Below, one piece after another: positions 1-6,634 of a stretch of DNA of 15,444 nucleotides (position 1 is the first letter of the stretch; each line of letters starts with the position of its first letter). Source of the DNA: JAAZNO01 sp964508025 (GTDB lineage Bacteria > Chloroflexota > Anaerolineae > B4-G1 > SLSP01); assembly GCA_964508025.1 (NCBI GenBank), contig CAZDSF010000082.1, forward strand, positions 1 to 15,444, in the 5' to 3' direction. The position numbers and the translations under genes are program-made. The notes below the pieces were generated by a model. It did not search any database, was not told where the DNA came from, and saw only the letters and a program-made list of their open reading frames with translations.

Positions 1-2
1 TG

Positions 3-452
3 CGCGACCGGCAGGGGGAACACGCGCCGCGCATCGTGGTCTTCGTGGATGAGGTGGCGGATTTGGTGGTGCAGAGCACGCGGCGCAACGGGCAGGCGGA
101 AATCGAAACGCTGTTGACGCGCTTGGCGCAGCGAGGGCGCGAAGCGGGGATTCACCTGGTGGCGGCGACGCAGCGTCCCTCGGCGGCAGTGTTGAGCGGG
201 GTGCTGCGGGCGAATTTCCCGCTGCGCCTGGTGGGGAAGGTGGTTTCGGCGGACGATGCGCGGGTGGCGGCGGGGCGCGCGGGCACCGATGCGCACCTGC
301 TGAACGGGCGAGGCGACTTCCTGGCGGTCGGGGGCAGCGCGCAACCGCTGCGCTTCCAGGCCGCCTACATCGGCGAACGCGAGGCGCAAGCTGAACTGGC
401 GGCGCAGCATCGCCGGGCGTTGACCGCCTCCACGGTATTTGATGCGGCGTGA
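3..452 (+). CDS. FtsK/SpoIIIE-type DNA translocase, C-terminal part (5' end outside window)
   Basis: The reading frame is open from base 3 and ends with TGA at 450-452, so only the last 149 residues are visible. They form the end of a RecA-like motor of the FtsK/SpoIIIE family, which pumps double-stranded DNA with ATP, classically at the division septum. Visible landmarks are the Walker B strand IVVFVDEVADL (about residues 11-21 of the fragment), the family signature RLAQRGREAGIHLVAATQRPS (about 46-66) and the GRGDFLAVGG strand near residue 103. Only about 40 residues follow that strand. The winged-helix gamma domain that follows the motor in FtsK and SpoIIIE and reads KOPS/SRS sequences is therefore absent. 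The Walker A motif and any N-terminal membrane part lie upstream. A small membrane protein gene follows directly. The family call is firm; whether it acts in division, in conjugation or elsewhere cannot be told. Confidence 0.88.
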   Translation, partial: RDRQGEHAPRIVVFVDEVADLVVQSTRRNGQAEIETLLTRLAQRGREAGIHLVAATQRPSAAVLSGVLRANFPLRLVGKVVSADDARVAAGRAGTDAHLLNGRGDFLAVGGSAQPLRFQAAYIGEREAQAELAAQHRRALTASTVFDAA

Positions 453-467
453 ATGGGGAAGGGAGCG

Positions 468-848
468 ATGCGCGAACAAGAATCACTGGGCCGGCGACTG
501 GGGCGCTTTGGGCTGCTGGTGGCATTGATGGCAGCCGTGACGGGCGTTGTGGTCGTGACCCAGCGTCTCAGCGATGATGCGTTGGCTTTGCTGGTGGGCT
601 TGAGCTGCGGCGTCATCGTGCTGTTGCCGGCGTTGGCGTTGATGATGTGGCTCTGGCGACGCCAGGAGGCGCATTTGGATGCGGTCGCTACGTCTCGCGC
701 CTCGAATGCCAGCCCACCGGTGATCGTCGTTGCGCCGGCGTTGCCTCCGGGCTACGGGATGCAGCGTCCCGCTTTGCCGGATGAGACGCTGTCATGGGCT
801 TCGCGTGAGGTGGAACGTAAGTTCACGGTTGTGGGAGGGGAAGACTGA
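468..848 (+). CDS. Small two-helix membrane protein, function unknown
   Basis: I do not recognise a family. From the ATG at 468 the product is 126 residues. It has a short basic N-terminus, a hydrophobic helix at about 13-31, a second at about 38-63 ending in WLWRR, then a soluble tail. The tail contains a Pro-rich stretch (PPVIVVAPALPPGYG, about 83-97) and a charged end. An in-frame ATG at 453 immediately follows the stop of the translocase gene. I prefer 468 because a purine-rich GGGAAGGGAG lies just upstream of it. Either start implies translational coupling to the FtsK-like gene, so the two probably share a transcript, and this protein may be a membrane partner of that translocase. This link is inferred from position only. 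The terminator at 897-935 closes the unit. Confidence 0.72.
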   Translation: MREQESLGRRLGRFGLLVALMAAVTGVVVVTQRLSDDALALLVGLSCGVIVLLPALALMMWLWRRQEAHLDAVATSRASNASPPVIVVAPALPPGYGMQRPALPDETLSWASREVERKFTVVGGED

Positions 849-896
849 GCCGTTACGAGGCTTATATCCATTGAGATTTTGCCCCGATCCCACGTG

Positions 897-935
897 AAAT
901 CGAAGCGCCCCTGCAAGCAGGGGCGTTTCGATTTT
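897..935 (+). terminator. Strong rho-independent terminator after the FtsK-like unit
   Basis: The arms 897-914 and 917-934 are complementary over 18 positions with one G-U wobble (905/926). In RNA this gives about 17 pairs with a CAAG tetraloop. The stem is GC-rich at its tip and has AAAT at its left foot and ATTTT at its right foot. It lies 49 bases after the stop at 848 and before the promoter at 990-1017. The A/T feet on both sides would allow some termination in both directions, but both neighbouring genes run rightwards. Confidence 0.85.
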
Positions 936-989
936 GCGGCAGCCGAGCACTTTTCGCGTAGCGACAGGGCGTTGGATACCAATACGGGG

Positions 990-1017
990 TTGCCACCTGC
1001 GCATTTCGCGTTATACT
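990..1017 (+). promoter_or_regulatory. Sigma70-type promoter of the Nudix-Hsp70-malic enzyme operon
   Basis: A TTGCCA -35 box (990-995) and a TATACT -10 box (1012-1017) are separated by 16 bases. Transcription would start near 1024, giving a leader of about 28 bases before the ATG at 1052, with AAAGGA at 1034-1039 as a candidate ribosome site. The promoter lies just downstream of the terminator at 897-935, which supports an independent transcription unit. The call is by consensus match only. Confidence 0.7.
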
Positions 1018-1051
1018 GGCCTCCTCAGACCATAAAGGATGGTTGCTTCGT

Positions 1052-1915
1052 ATGTGGTATCTCTACATTCTACGCTGCGGCGACGGCTCGTATTACACCG
1101 GTTCCACCCATGATCTTGCACACCGTTTAGGCGAGCATCAGAGCGGCCGCGGCGCTGCCTATACCCGTTCCCATCTGCCCGTGGAGCTCGTGGCGGCGTG
1201 GCGCTATGCGGATCACGCATCGGCGTTGTGCGCGGAGCGGCGCTTCAAGGGCTTGCCGCGCGACGCGAAGCTGACGTGGATCGAAGGACGCTGGCCTTTC
1301 ATGGGCGCGCCTTTTGCTTTTGAGGCGGTGGGCGAGGTGCAGGGGCATCATTTCTGTCCGTGTTGTGGGGGGCCGCTGGAGACGGCGTCCGCACAGCCGC
1401 CAGCCGTCCAGGTTTGTGGGGTATGTCAGCGCCCGCATTATCGCAACGCCAAGCCCTGCGCGGGCGTGGCGATTTTGCGCAACCATCACGTGCTGTTGGT
1501 GCGTCGGGCGTTTGAACCGGGAAAGGGCTTGTGGGATATTCCTGGTGGTTTTTTGGAGGAGGCGGAGTTGCCGGAGTTAGGGGCGCAGCGAGAGGCTCAG
1601 GAGGAGACCGGGTTGGAGGTCCGGTTGCTCGACTTTTTGGGTTTCTATCTCGATACCTATCTGTTTCATGGGGAGCAGTTCACGATTCTGAACATCTATT
1701 TTGTGGCCGATGCGCGCGGCGAGCCTTTGCCCGGAGATGACGCGGATCTCTGCGCCTGGTTTCCGCTGACGGCGTTGCCGGAAACGATGGCTTTTCCACA
1801 CGAGATGCAGGTGTTGGGGGATCTGCGCGCCTGGGCGGCGCGACGTGGGCAGGTGGGGCCGTTATTCGCCGGGCTGGATGACAGCAGTTCACAGGGGGTA
1901 GATCTATGCGCGTAG
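1052..1915 (+). CDS. GIY-YIG nuclease domain / zinc ribbon / Nudix hydrolase fusion protein
   Basis: The product has 287 residues in three parts. Residues 1-80 are a compact GIY-YIG domain of the YhbQ/UPF0213 kind: WYLYILRC at 2-9, YYTG at 14-17, an Arg at 25 (HRLGEH) and the probable catalytic Glu at 62 (AERRFKG). Residues 101-135 form a zinc ribbon with Cys102/Cys105 and Cys122/Cys125, followed by HYRNAKP, as seen before Nudix domains. Residues 136-265 are a Nudix hydrolase with a perfect Nudix box: G166, E172, R180, E181, E184, E185, G187. Nudix enzymes cleave nucleoside diphosphates linked to another group; the substrate here is unknown, and an ADP-ribose/NADH-type one is plausible. GIY-YIG domains nick DNA, though many small members are uncharacterised. 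The ATG at 1052 was chosen because the domain begins right there; an in-frame TTG at 1043 adds only three residues. The gene overlaps the next one by 10 bases. Confidence 0.9.
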   Translation: MWYLYILRCGDGSYYTGSTHDLAHRLGEHQSGRGAAYTRSHLPVELVAAWRYADHASALCAERRFKGLPRDAKLTWIEGRWPFMGAPFAFEAVGEVQGHHFCPCCGGPLETASAQPPAVQVCGVCQRPHYRNAKPCAGVAILRNHHVLLVRRAFEPGKGLWDIPGGFLEEAELPELGAQREAQEETGLEVRLLDFLGFYLDTYLFHGEQFTILNIYFVADARGEPLPGDDADLCAWFPLTALPETMAFPHEMQVLGDLRAWAARRGQVGPLFAGLDDSSSQGVDLCA

Positions 1916-3720
1916 GCATTGATTTTGGCACAACCAACTCCGCCGTCGCTCATTACGACGGCGTCACTTTGTCCCCGGTGGAGATTGATCCGGGAAATGA
2001 TAACGCCAGGGTGTTGCCTTCTCTCATCTACATCAAGCGCGATCACGAAATCAGTCTGGGCAGCGCGGCGGCGGCTGAGTATTTGGAGCAGGAAACCGGG
2101 CGCCGCCCGGTGTGGGAGCGGCGGCACATGGGCGCGATTGAGATCATTGTGGGCGGCTCCGGGTCTGGCCCGATTCAGTACATGCACGATATTTTCGATC
2201 AGGTGGATATCGCGGCGAACGGACGACTGTTGCAGTCGGTCAAGACGGTGTTGCGCGATCCAGAGTACGAGGGCACGGTGATTTTTGATCGCTATTATCC
2301 GGTGGATGAGCTGGTAGCGATTCTGCTGCGCGCCATGCGGGTGCGGGCCGAGCAGCAATTCGGCGAGACCTGCGATGCGGTGGTGCTGGGCCGTCCGGTG
2401 AAGTTCTCGGAGTCTCCAGCGATTTCGGAGCGCGCGGAGGAGATCCTCTACAAAGCCGCGCGGTTTGCGGGTTTCAAGGAGATCAGTTTTCAGCTGGAAC
2501 CCATCGCCGCAGCGCATCTCTATCATCGGACTGCGCCGCAGCGCGCGCTGGTGCTCCTCTTCGATTTTGGCGGCGGCACGCTCGATCTTACCATTGCTGA
2601 GGTGGGCGGGGCCGAGCCGCCGCGTGTTTTGGCGACGCGCGGCGTGCTCGTTGGCGGCGACGATTTGGATCGCCGGGTGATGGAATCCTTGCTCAAGTAT
2701 TTCGGAGCCGGTTCCGAGGTGGAAGAGGGGGTGGACTTCCCCTATACCATGCTGGATCTGCTGAAGACGTGGCAGACCATGCCGGAGCTCTCTCGCCCGC
2801 AGGAATTGGGCAAGATTCGGCGTTTTCAGGAGACTGGCAACAATCCGCAGGCGATGCGCGCATTGGAAACCCTGGTCACGGCGAACGTGGGCTTCTCGCT
2901 CTTCAAGGCCATCGAACGCGCCAAGGTGCAACTCTCGACCAATCTGATCACCAAATTGGAGTTTTTCTACCAGGCTATCGAGATTCGGGAGCGGATTTTG
3001 CGTCGGCGCTTCGAGGAGTTGATCGAGGCGGAGGTGGCGCTGGTGGAACGGGAGGTGTGTGCGGTGTTGGCGGAAGTCGGGTTGACGCCGGAGCAGATCA
3101 ATGTGGTCTTGCGCACGGGCGGCAGCTCCCAGATCCCGATCTTCGTCGGTTTGCTGGAGCGCATTTTTGGGTATGAGAAGCTGCGCGCCATGGATCCGCT
3201 CACGTCGGTGGTGGGGGGGATGGCTGTCGTCGCGCATGAAGGCGCGGGGCGCGCGCCGGGGGGCTACGCGGCGCGCTATGTTTCGCCCATCAGCGGGGCG
3301 CAGGTTGCCAGCAGCCATCGTTACCGCCGCAGCTATCTGCGCTCTTTCCGCCCCGCCTATACGGATCGGCCCTATCCCATCATGCGGCTGCCGTTGCCGC
3401 TGAGCGGGCTGCCCAGCATTCAAACCGCGGACCTCGATTATGAGGCGCGCCGTGAATCGTTCCTGCACTTCTACCTCGACCGCCCGGCAAAAGTTTACGT
3501 GGCGTACTTGGCGACAGCAAAGCATCTCCCCAACTGGCTGCGGACATTCTCCCCGGAGCCGATGCACATCGAGATAGATTATCCCGGTGGACGGATGATG
3601 TTCCCGGTTTACAGCCGCGATTTCCCGGCAGGCAAGGTGACGTTGGGCGGCAACCAGGCGCCGGGCAGCATGGGGCCGGCGTTCATGAATTATCTGGTGG
3701 CAGCGCGTCCAGAGGTATAG
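1906..3720 (+). CDS. YegD-like Hsp70 family protein with a C-terminal non-Hsp70 beta-type domain
   Basis: The product has 604 residues. Residues 1-445 are an actin/Hsp70-fold ATPase: phosphate loop 1 GIDFGTTNS (4-12), the VVLGRPVKF segment (159-167), EPIAAAHLY (198-206), phosphate loop 2 LFDFGGGTLDLTI (218-230), GGDDLD (250-255) and the adenosine loop RTGGSSQIP (403-411). The order and spacing resemble E. coli YegD (about 450 residues) more than DnaK, and there is no DnaK peptide-binding domain. A basic Tyr/Arg-rich linker (471-490) leads to residues about 484-600, which carry YTDRPY, VYVAYLA (530-536), LPNWL (541-545), SRDFPAGKVTLGGN (570-583) and NYLV. From memory, this pattern matches a beta-sandwich module found in secreted bacterial proteins, so its presence here is odd. 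No signal peptide is seen, so the protein is probably cytoplasmic. The start follows AGGGGG at 1893-1898, inside the end of the Nudix gene, so translation is coupled. The client and function are unknown. Confidence 0.88.
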   Translation: MRVGIDFGTTNSAVAHYDGVTLSPVEIDPGNDNARVLPSLIYIKRDHEISLGSAAAAEYLEQETGRRPVWERRHMGAIEIIVGGSGSGPIQYMHDIFDQVDIAANGRLLQSVKTVLRDPEYEGTVIFDRYYPVDELVAILLRAMRVRAEQQFGETCDAVVLGRPVKFSESPAISERAEEILYKAARFAGFKEISFQLEPIAAAHLYHRTAPQRALVLLFDFGGGTLDLTIAEVGGAEPPRVLATRGVLVGGDDLDRRVMESLLKYFGAGSEVEEGVDFPYTMLDLLKTWQTMPELSRPQELGKIRRFQETGNNPQAMRALETLVTANVGFSLFKAIERAKVQLSTNLITKLEFFYQAIEIRERILRRRFEELIEAEVALVEREVCAVLAEVGLTPEQINVVLRTGGSSQIPIFVGLLERIFGYEKLRAMDPLTSVVGGMAVVAHEGAGRAPGGYAARYVSPISGAQVASSHRYRRSYLRSFRPAYTDRPYPIMRLPLPLSGLPSIQTADLDYEARRESFLHFYLDRPAKVYVAYLATAKHLPNWLRTFSPEPMHIEIDYPGGRMMFPVYSRDFPAGKVTLGGNQAPGSMGPAFMNYLVAARPEV

Positions 3721-3743
3721 GGTGCGCCGGTAAGGAACTATAA

Positions 3744-5021
3744 ATGACCACATTTGCAGAACGCAGTTTGGCGCTTCACGCGCGATATCGGGGCAAGATT
3801 CAGGCGGCGCCGAAAGTGCCCGTCACCAGTTTAGCAGATTACAATGTGTGGTACACGCCAGGCGTGGCGGAGCCGTGCCTGGCGATTGCCGCCGATCCAG
3901 AGCGGGTGTGGGAGTTCACGAATCGCGGCAACACCGTTGCGGTCGTGTCGGATGGCACGCGGGTGTTGGGCTTGGGCGACATTGGCCCGTTAGCTGGGCT
4001 GCCGGTGATGGAAGGCAAGGCGCTGATCTTCAAGCTGCTCGGCGGGGTGGACGCGATGCCGTTGGTGTTATCCGTGACGGAGCCGGAGGCTTTCTGCGCT
4101 ACGGTGGCAGCACTGACGCCTTCTTTCGGCGGCATCAACCTGGAAGACATCGCCCAGCCTAAATGTTTTGGCATCCTGGCGCAATTGCGCGCGGCATTGG
4201 ATATTCCTGTCTGGCATGACGACCAGCAGGGCACGGCGACGGTGGCGCTTGCGGCAGTGCTGAACGCGCTCACGGTGGTGGGGAAATCGCTGGCTGAGGC
4301 GCGGATTGCATTAGTGGGAATGGGGGCGGCGAATGTGGCGGCTTATCGGTTGTTGAAGGCGGCCGGCGCTTCTCCCGGCGCTATCATCGCGTGTGATGTG
4401 GCCGGGACGTTGCATCCGGGACGGCATGATTTGGAAGCGCAGGCCGAGATTGCGCCGCAATGGGCGATCTGTTTGGAGAGCAACGCCGAGCGGGTCGTCG
4501 GCGGCATCACGGAGGCGCTGCGCGGCGCGGATGTGTTGTTGGCATTCAGCCGTCCAGGGCCGGGCGTTATCGCGCCGGAATGGGTAGCGACGATGGCGCG
4601 AGATGCGGTGGTCATTCTTGGCGCGAATCCCACGCCGGAGATGCTCCCTGCAGAGGCGTTGGCTGCCGGCGCGCGCATCGTCGGTACGGGACGGAGCGAT
4701 TTCCCGAACCAGGTGAACAACGCACTGGCTTTTCCCGGCATCTTTCGCGGGGTGCTTGATGTGCAGGCGCGCACGATCACCGATACGATGGCGGTTGCTG
4801 CGGCGCGAGCGTTGGCGGATTGCGCCCACGCTCGCGGCTTGAGCGCGGCTCATATTCTTCCAACGCTGGAGGAGTTGGATGTGGCGGTGCGTGTGGCTGT
4901 TGCGACGGGGTTGGCAGCGCAGGCTGAAGGGCTGGCGCGTCGTCCCGGCTCGGCGGCGGAGCTGGAGGCGCGGGCGCGCGCGGCTATCGGCGCGGCGCAA
5001 CGTCTGGCATTGGTAGAGTAG
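3744..5021 (+). CDS. Malic enzyme (oxaloacetate-decarboxylating malate dehydrogenase)
   Basis: Malic enzyme oxidises and decarboxylates L-malate to pyruvate and CO2 with reduction of NAD or NADP, in the cytoplasm, feeding pyruvate and reductant to biosynthesis. The 425 residues match the short bacterial form. Visible are the N-terminal YTPGVAEPC (37-45, with the catalytic Tyr37), VSDGTRVLGLGDIG (68-81), the catalytic-lysine segment PVMEGKALIFK (87-97), the metal-ligand motif NLEDI (132-136), HDDQQGTA (158-165), the nucleotide-binding GMGAAN (192-197) and the C-terminal NPTPEM and FPNQVNN motifs. There is no fused phosphotransacetylase domain. An Asp (218) ends the second Rossmann strand, which leans towards NAD, but the cofactor is not settled. 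AAGGA at 3732-3736 lies 7 bases before the ATG. The gene starts 23 bases after the Hsp70 gene, so it is probably the last gene of the operon; the palindromic terminator at 5041-5076 follows. Confidence 0.95.
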   Translation: MTTFAERSLALHARYRGKIQAAPKVPVTSLADYNVWYTPGVAEPCLAIAADPERVWEFTNRGNTVAVVSDGTRVLGLGDIGPLAGLPVMEGKALIFKLLGGVDAMPLVLSVTEPEAFCATVAALTPSFGGINLEDIAQPKCFGILAQLRAALDIPVWHDDQQGTATVALAAVLNALTVVGKSLAEARIALVGMGAANVAAYRLLKAAGASPGAIIACDVAGTLHPGRHDLEAQAEIAPQWAICLESNAERVVGGITEALRGADVLLAFSRPGPGVIAPEWVATMARDAVVILGANPTPEMLPAEALAAGARIVGTGRSDFPNQVNNALAFPGIFRGVLDVQARTITDTMAVAAARALADCAHARGLSAAHILPTLEELDVAVRVAVATGLAAQAEGLARRPGSAAELEARARAAIGAAQRLALVE

Positions 5022-5040
5022 GGCGGTTTGGCGCAAAGAG

Positions 5041-5076
5041 AAACCCCACACGGCAGCGCTGCCGTGTGGGGTTTTT
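5041..5076. terminator. Bidirectional terminator between convergent operons (perfect palindrome)
   Basis: Bases 5041-5057 and 5058-5074 are exact reverse complements, giving a 34-base perfect palindrome. In RNA it folds to about 15 pairs with a four-base loop. On the plus strand the stem runs into six T (5072-5077), which ends the malic enzyme operon. On the minus strand the stem is followed by a TTTCTCTTT-like tract, 15 bases after the livF stop, so it can serve the liv operon too. Confidence 0.88.
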
Positions 5077-5088
5077 TGTGGGGTCGGA

Positions 5089-5802
5089 TCAGTCTCCGCC
5101 GAGGTAGGCTTCCTGCACTTGTGGATCAGCGGCGAGCGCTTGCGCCGGCCCGGTTAGCTGGATGGCGCCGGTCTCGAGCACATAGCCCCGGTTGGCGATG
5201 GAGAGCGCCATGTGCGCGTTCTGCTCTACCAGCAGGATGGTCACGCCCAGCCGGTTGATCTCCTGGATGATGTTGAAAATCTCCTCCACCAGGATCGGCG
5301 CCAGGCCCATGGAAGGCTCATCCATCAGCAGCAGGCGCGGCTTGGACATCAGCGCCCGGCCCACGGCGAGCATTTGTTGCTCACCGCCGGAGAGGGTGCC
5401 GCCGGTTTGGGCCACCCGTTCCCTCAGGCGTGGAAATAGCTTGAAGACCTGCTCCATGCTTGCGGTGACTTCTTGTTTGTCTTTGCGGGTGAAGGCGCCC
5501 ATTTCCAGGTTCTCGCGCACGGTCAGCGGCGCGAAAATTCGGCGCCCTTCCGGCACGTGAATCAGGCCCATGCGCACAATCGCATCCGCGCCCACGCGGC
5601 TGATCTCTTTGCCGGCATAGATGATCTCGCCGCGATCCGGGCGTAGCAGACCGGAGATCGCCTTGAGGGTGGTGGATTTCCCCGCGCCATTGGCGCCGAT
5701 CAGGGTGACGATTTCGCCTTCTTCGACGTGGAAGGTCAGCCCGTGTAGGGCGCGAATCGCGCCATAAGAGACGTACAAATCATTGACTTCGAGTAAGCGC
5801 AT
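5089..5802 (-). CDS. livF: Branched-chain amino-acid ABC transporter, ATPase subunit LivF
   Basis: One of the two cytoplasmic ATPases that power the liv uptake complex. The 237 residues are the normal LivF length. Motifs are Walker A GANGAGKST (36-44), the LivF-typical HVPEGRRIF in the Q-loop region (82-90), the ABC signature LSGGEQQ (137-143), Walker B LLLMDEPS (157-164) and LVEQNA (191-196), where LivF has Gln at the position of the usual switch His. The C-terminal EAYLGG is also family-typical. The ribosome site TAGGAGG overlaps the TAG stop of livG, 6-7 bases before the ATG, so translation is coupled to the upstream gene. It is the last gene of the operon. Confidence 0.96.
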   Translation of the reverse strand: MRLLEVNDLYVSYGAIRALHGLTFHVEEGEIVTLIGANGAGKSTTLKAISGLLRPDRGEIIYAGKEISRVGADAIVRMGLIHVPEGRRIFAPLTVRENLEMGAFTRKDKQEVTASMEQVFKLFPRLRERVAQTGGTLSGGEQQMLAVGRALMSKPRLLLMDEPSMGLAPILVEEIFNIIQEINRLGVTILLVEQNAHMALSIANRGYVLETGAIQLTGPAQALAADPQVQEAYLGGD

Positions 5803-5812
5803 TCCGGGCCTC

Positions 5813-6634
5813 CTACTTGAGAATGGCGGTTTGCCGCCCCAGATAGGCTTCGACCACCAATGGGTTATCCCGCACTTCTTCCGGCAGTCCGCGCGCGATG
5901 ACCTCGCCGAAATCCATCACGGTGAGCCATTCGCAGATGTTCATCACCAGCCTCATGCGGTGTTCTACCAGCAGGATGGTGAGATTGAATTGCTCGCGGA
6001 TGAAGCGAATCAGCGCCATGAGTTCATCAATTTCCTGCGGATTCATGCCGGCGGCCGGCTCGTCAAGGATCAGCATTTCTGGATCCGTTGCCAGGGCGCG
6101 GGCGATTTCCAGCCGGCGTTGCAGGCCGTAGGGCAGGCTGCCGGCAATATCATTCTGGCGTTGTTGCAGGCCGAAGATTTCGAGAAAGTCCTGGGCGCGC
6201 GCGGTGAGTTTTGTCTCTTTGTCCTGATACGTTTTGTTGCGGAGAATCGAATCCGCGAGCTTGTAGCCGGCATGGGGGTGGTAGGCGATACGGACATTGT
6301 CGAGCACGGTTAACTTGGAGAACAGGCGAATGTTCTGGAACGTGCGCGCGATACCCAGTTGGATGATTTCATGGGAGGGCGTGCCGATGAGTTCCATGCC
6401 CCGGAAGCGGATACTGCCGGCGGAAGCCTGGTAGACGCCGGTAATCAGGTTAAAGACGGTGGTTTTCCCCGCACCGTTTGGGCCAATGAGTCCTACCAGT
6501 TCACCTTCCTTCAGGGTGAGATCGAAATTGTGTACGGCGCGCAGATTCCCGAAGAACTGAGTCAAGCCCTGGATTTCCAGTAACGTAGGACGCGCTTCTA
6601 CTTCTTGTGGCAATCCATCCGGTCGTCCGTTCAT
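5813..6634 (-). CDS. livG: Branched-chain amino-acid ABC transporter, ATPase subunit LivG
   Basis: The second ATPase of the liv complex, 273 residues. The domain begins near residue 18, after a variable N-terminal tail. Motifs are Walker A GPNGAGKT (51-58), Q-loop GIARTFQNIRLF (94-105, Gln100), the LivG-type signature LPYGLQRRLEIARAL (167-181), Walker B LILDEPAAGMNP (188-199) and the switch His in LLVEHRM (221-227). LPYGLQR in place of LSGGQ is normal for this subunit. The start codon overlaps the livM stop as ATGA (6631-6634), with GAGGAAG in the end of livM as ribosome site. livF follows 10 bases after its stop. Confidence 0.96.
   Translation of the reverse strand: MNGRPDGLPQEVEARPTLLEIQGLTQFFGNLRAVHNFDLTLKEGELVGLIGPNGAGKTTVFNLITGVYQASAGSIRFRGMELIGTPSHEIIQLGIARTFQNIRLFSKLTVLDNVRIAYHPHAGYKLADSILRNKTYQDKETKLTARAQDFLEIFGLQQRQNDIAGSLPYGLQRRLEIARALATDPEMLILDEPAAGMNPQEIDELMALIRFIREQFNLTILLVEHRMRLVMNICEWLTVMDFGEVIARGLPEEVRDNPLVVEAYLGRQTAILK

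Noticed and set aside
1696..3753. Open frame of 685 codons on the minus strand
   Set aside because: It lies opposite the Hsp70-like gene, is rich in Arg, His and Gln as expected for an antisense frame of GC-rich coding DNA, and has no recognisable motif.
4311..5051. Open minus-strand frame of 246 codons
   Set aside because: Antisense shadow of malic enzyme with Arg-rich low-complexity composition and no ribosome site; it would also run through the terminator palindrome.
5783..6313. Open plus-strand frames over livG, livM and livH (176, 173 and 174 codons)
   Set aside because: The opposite strand encodes complete conserved transporter proteins; these frames are antisense by-products with biased composition.
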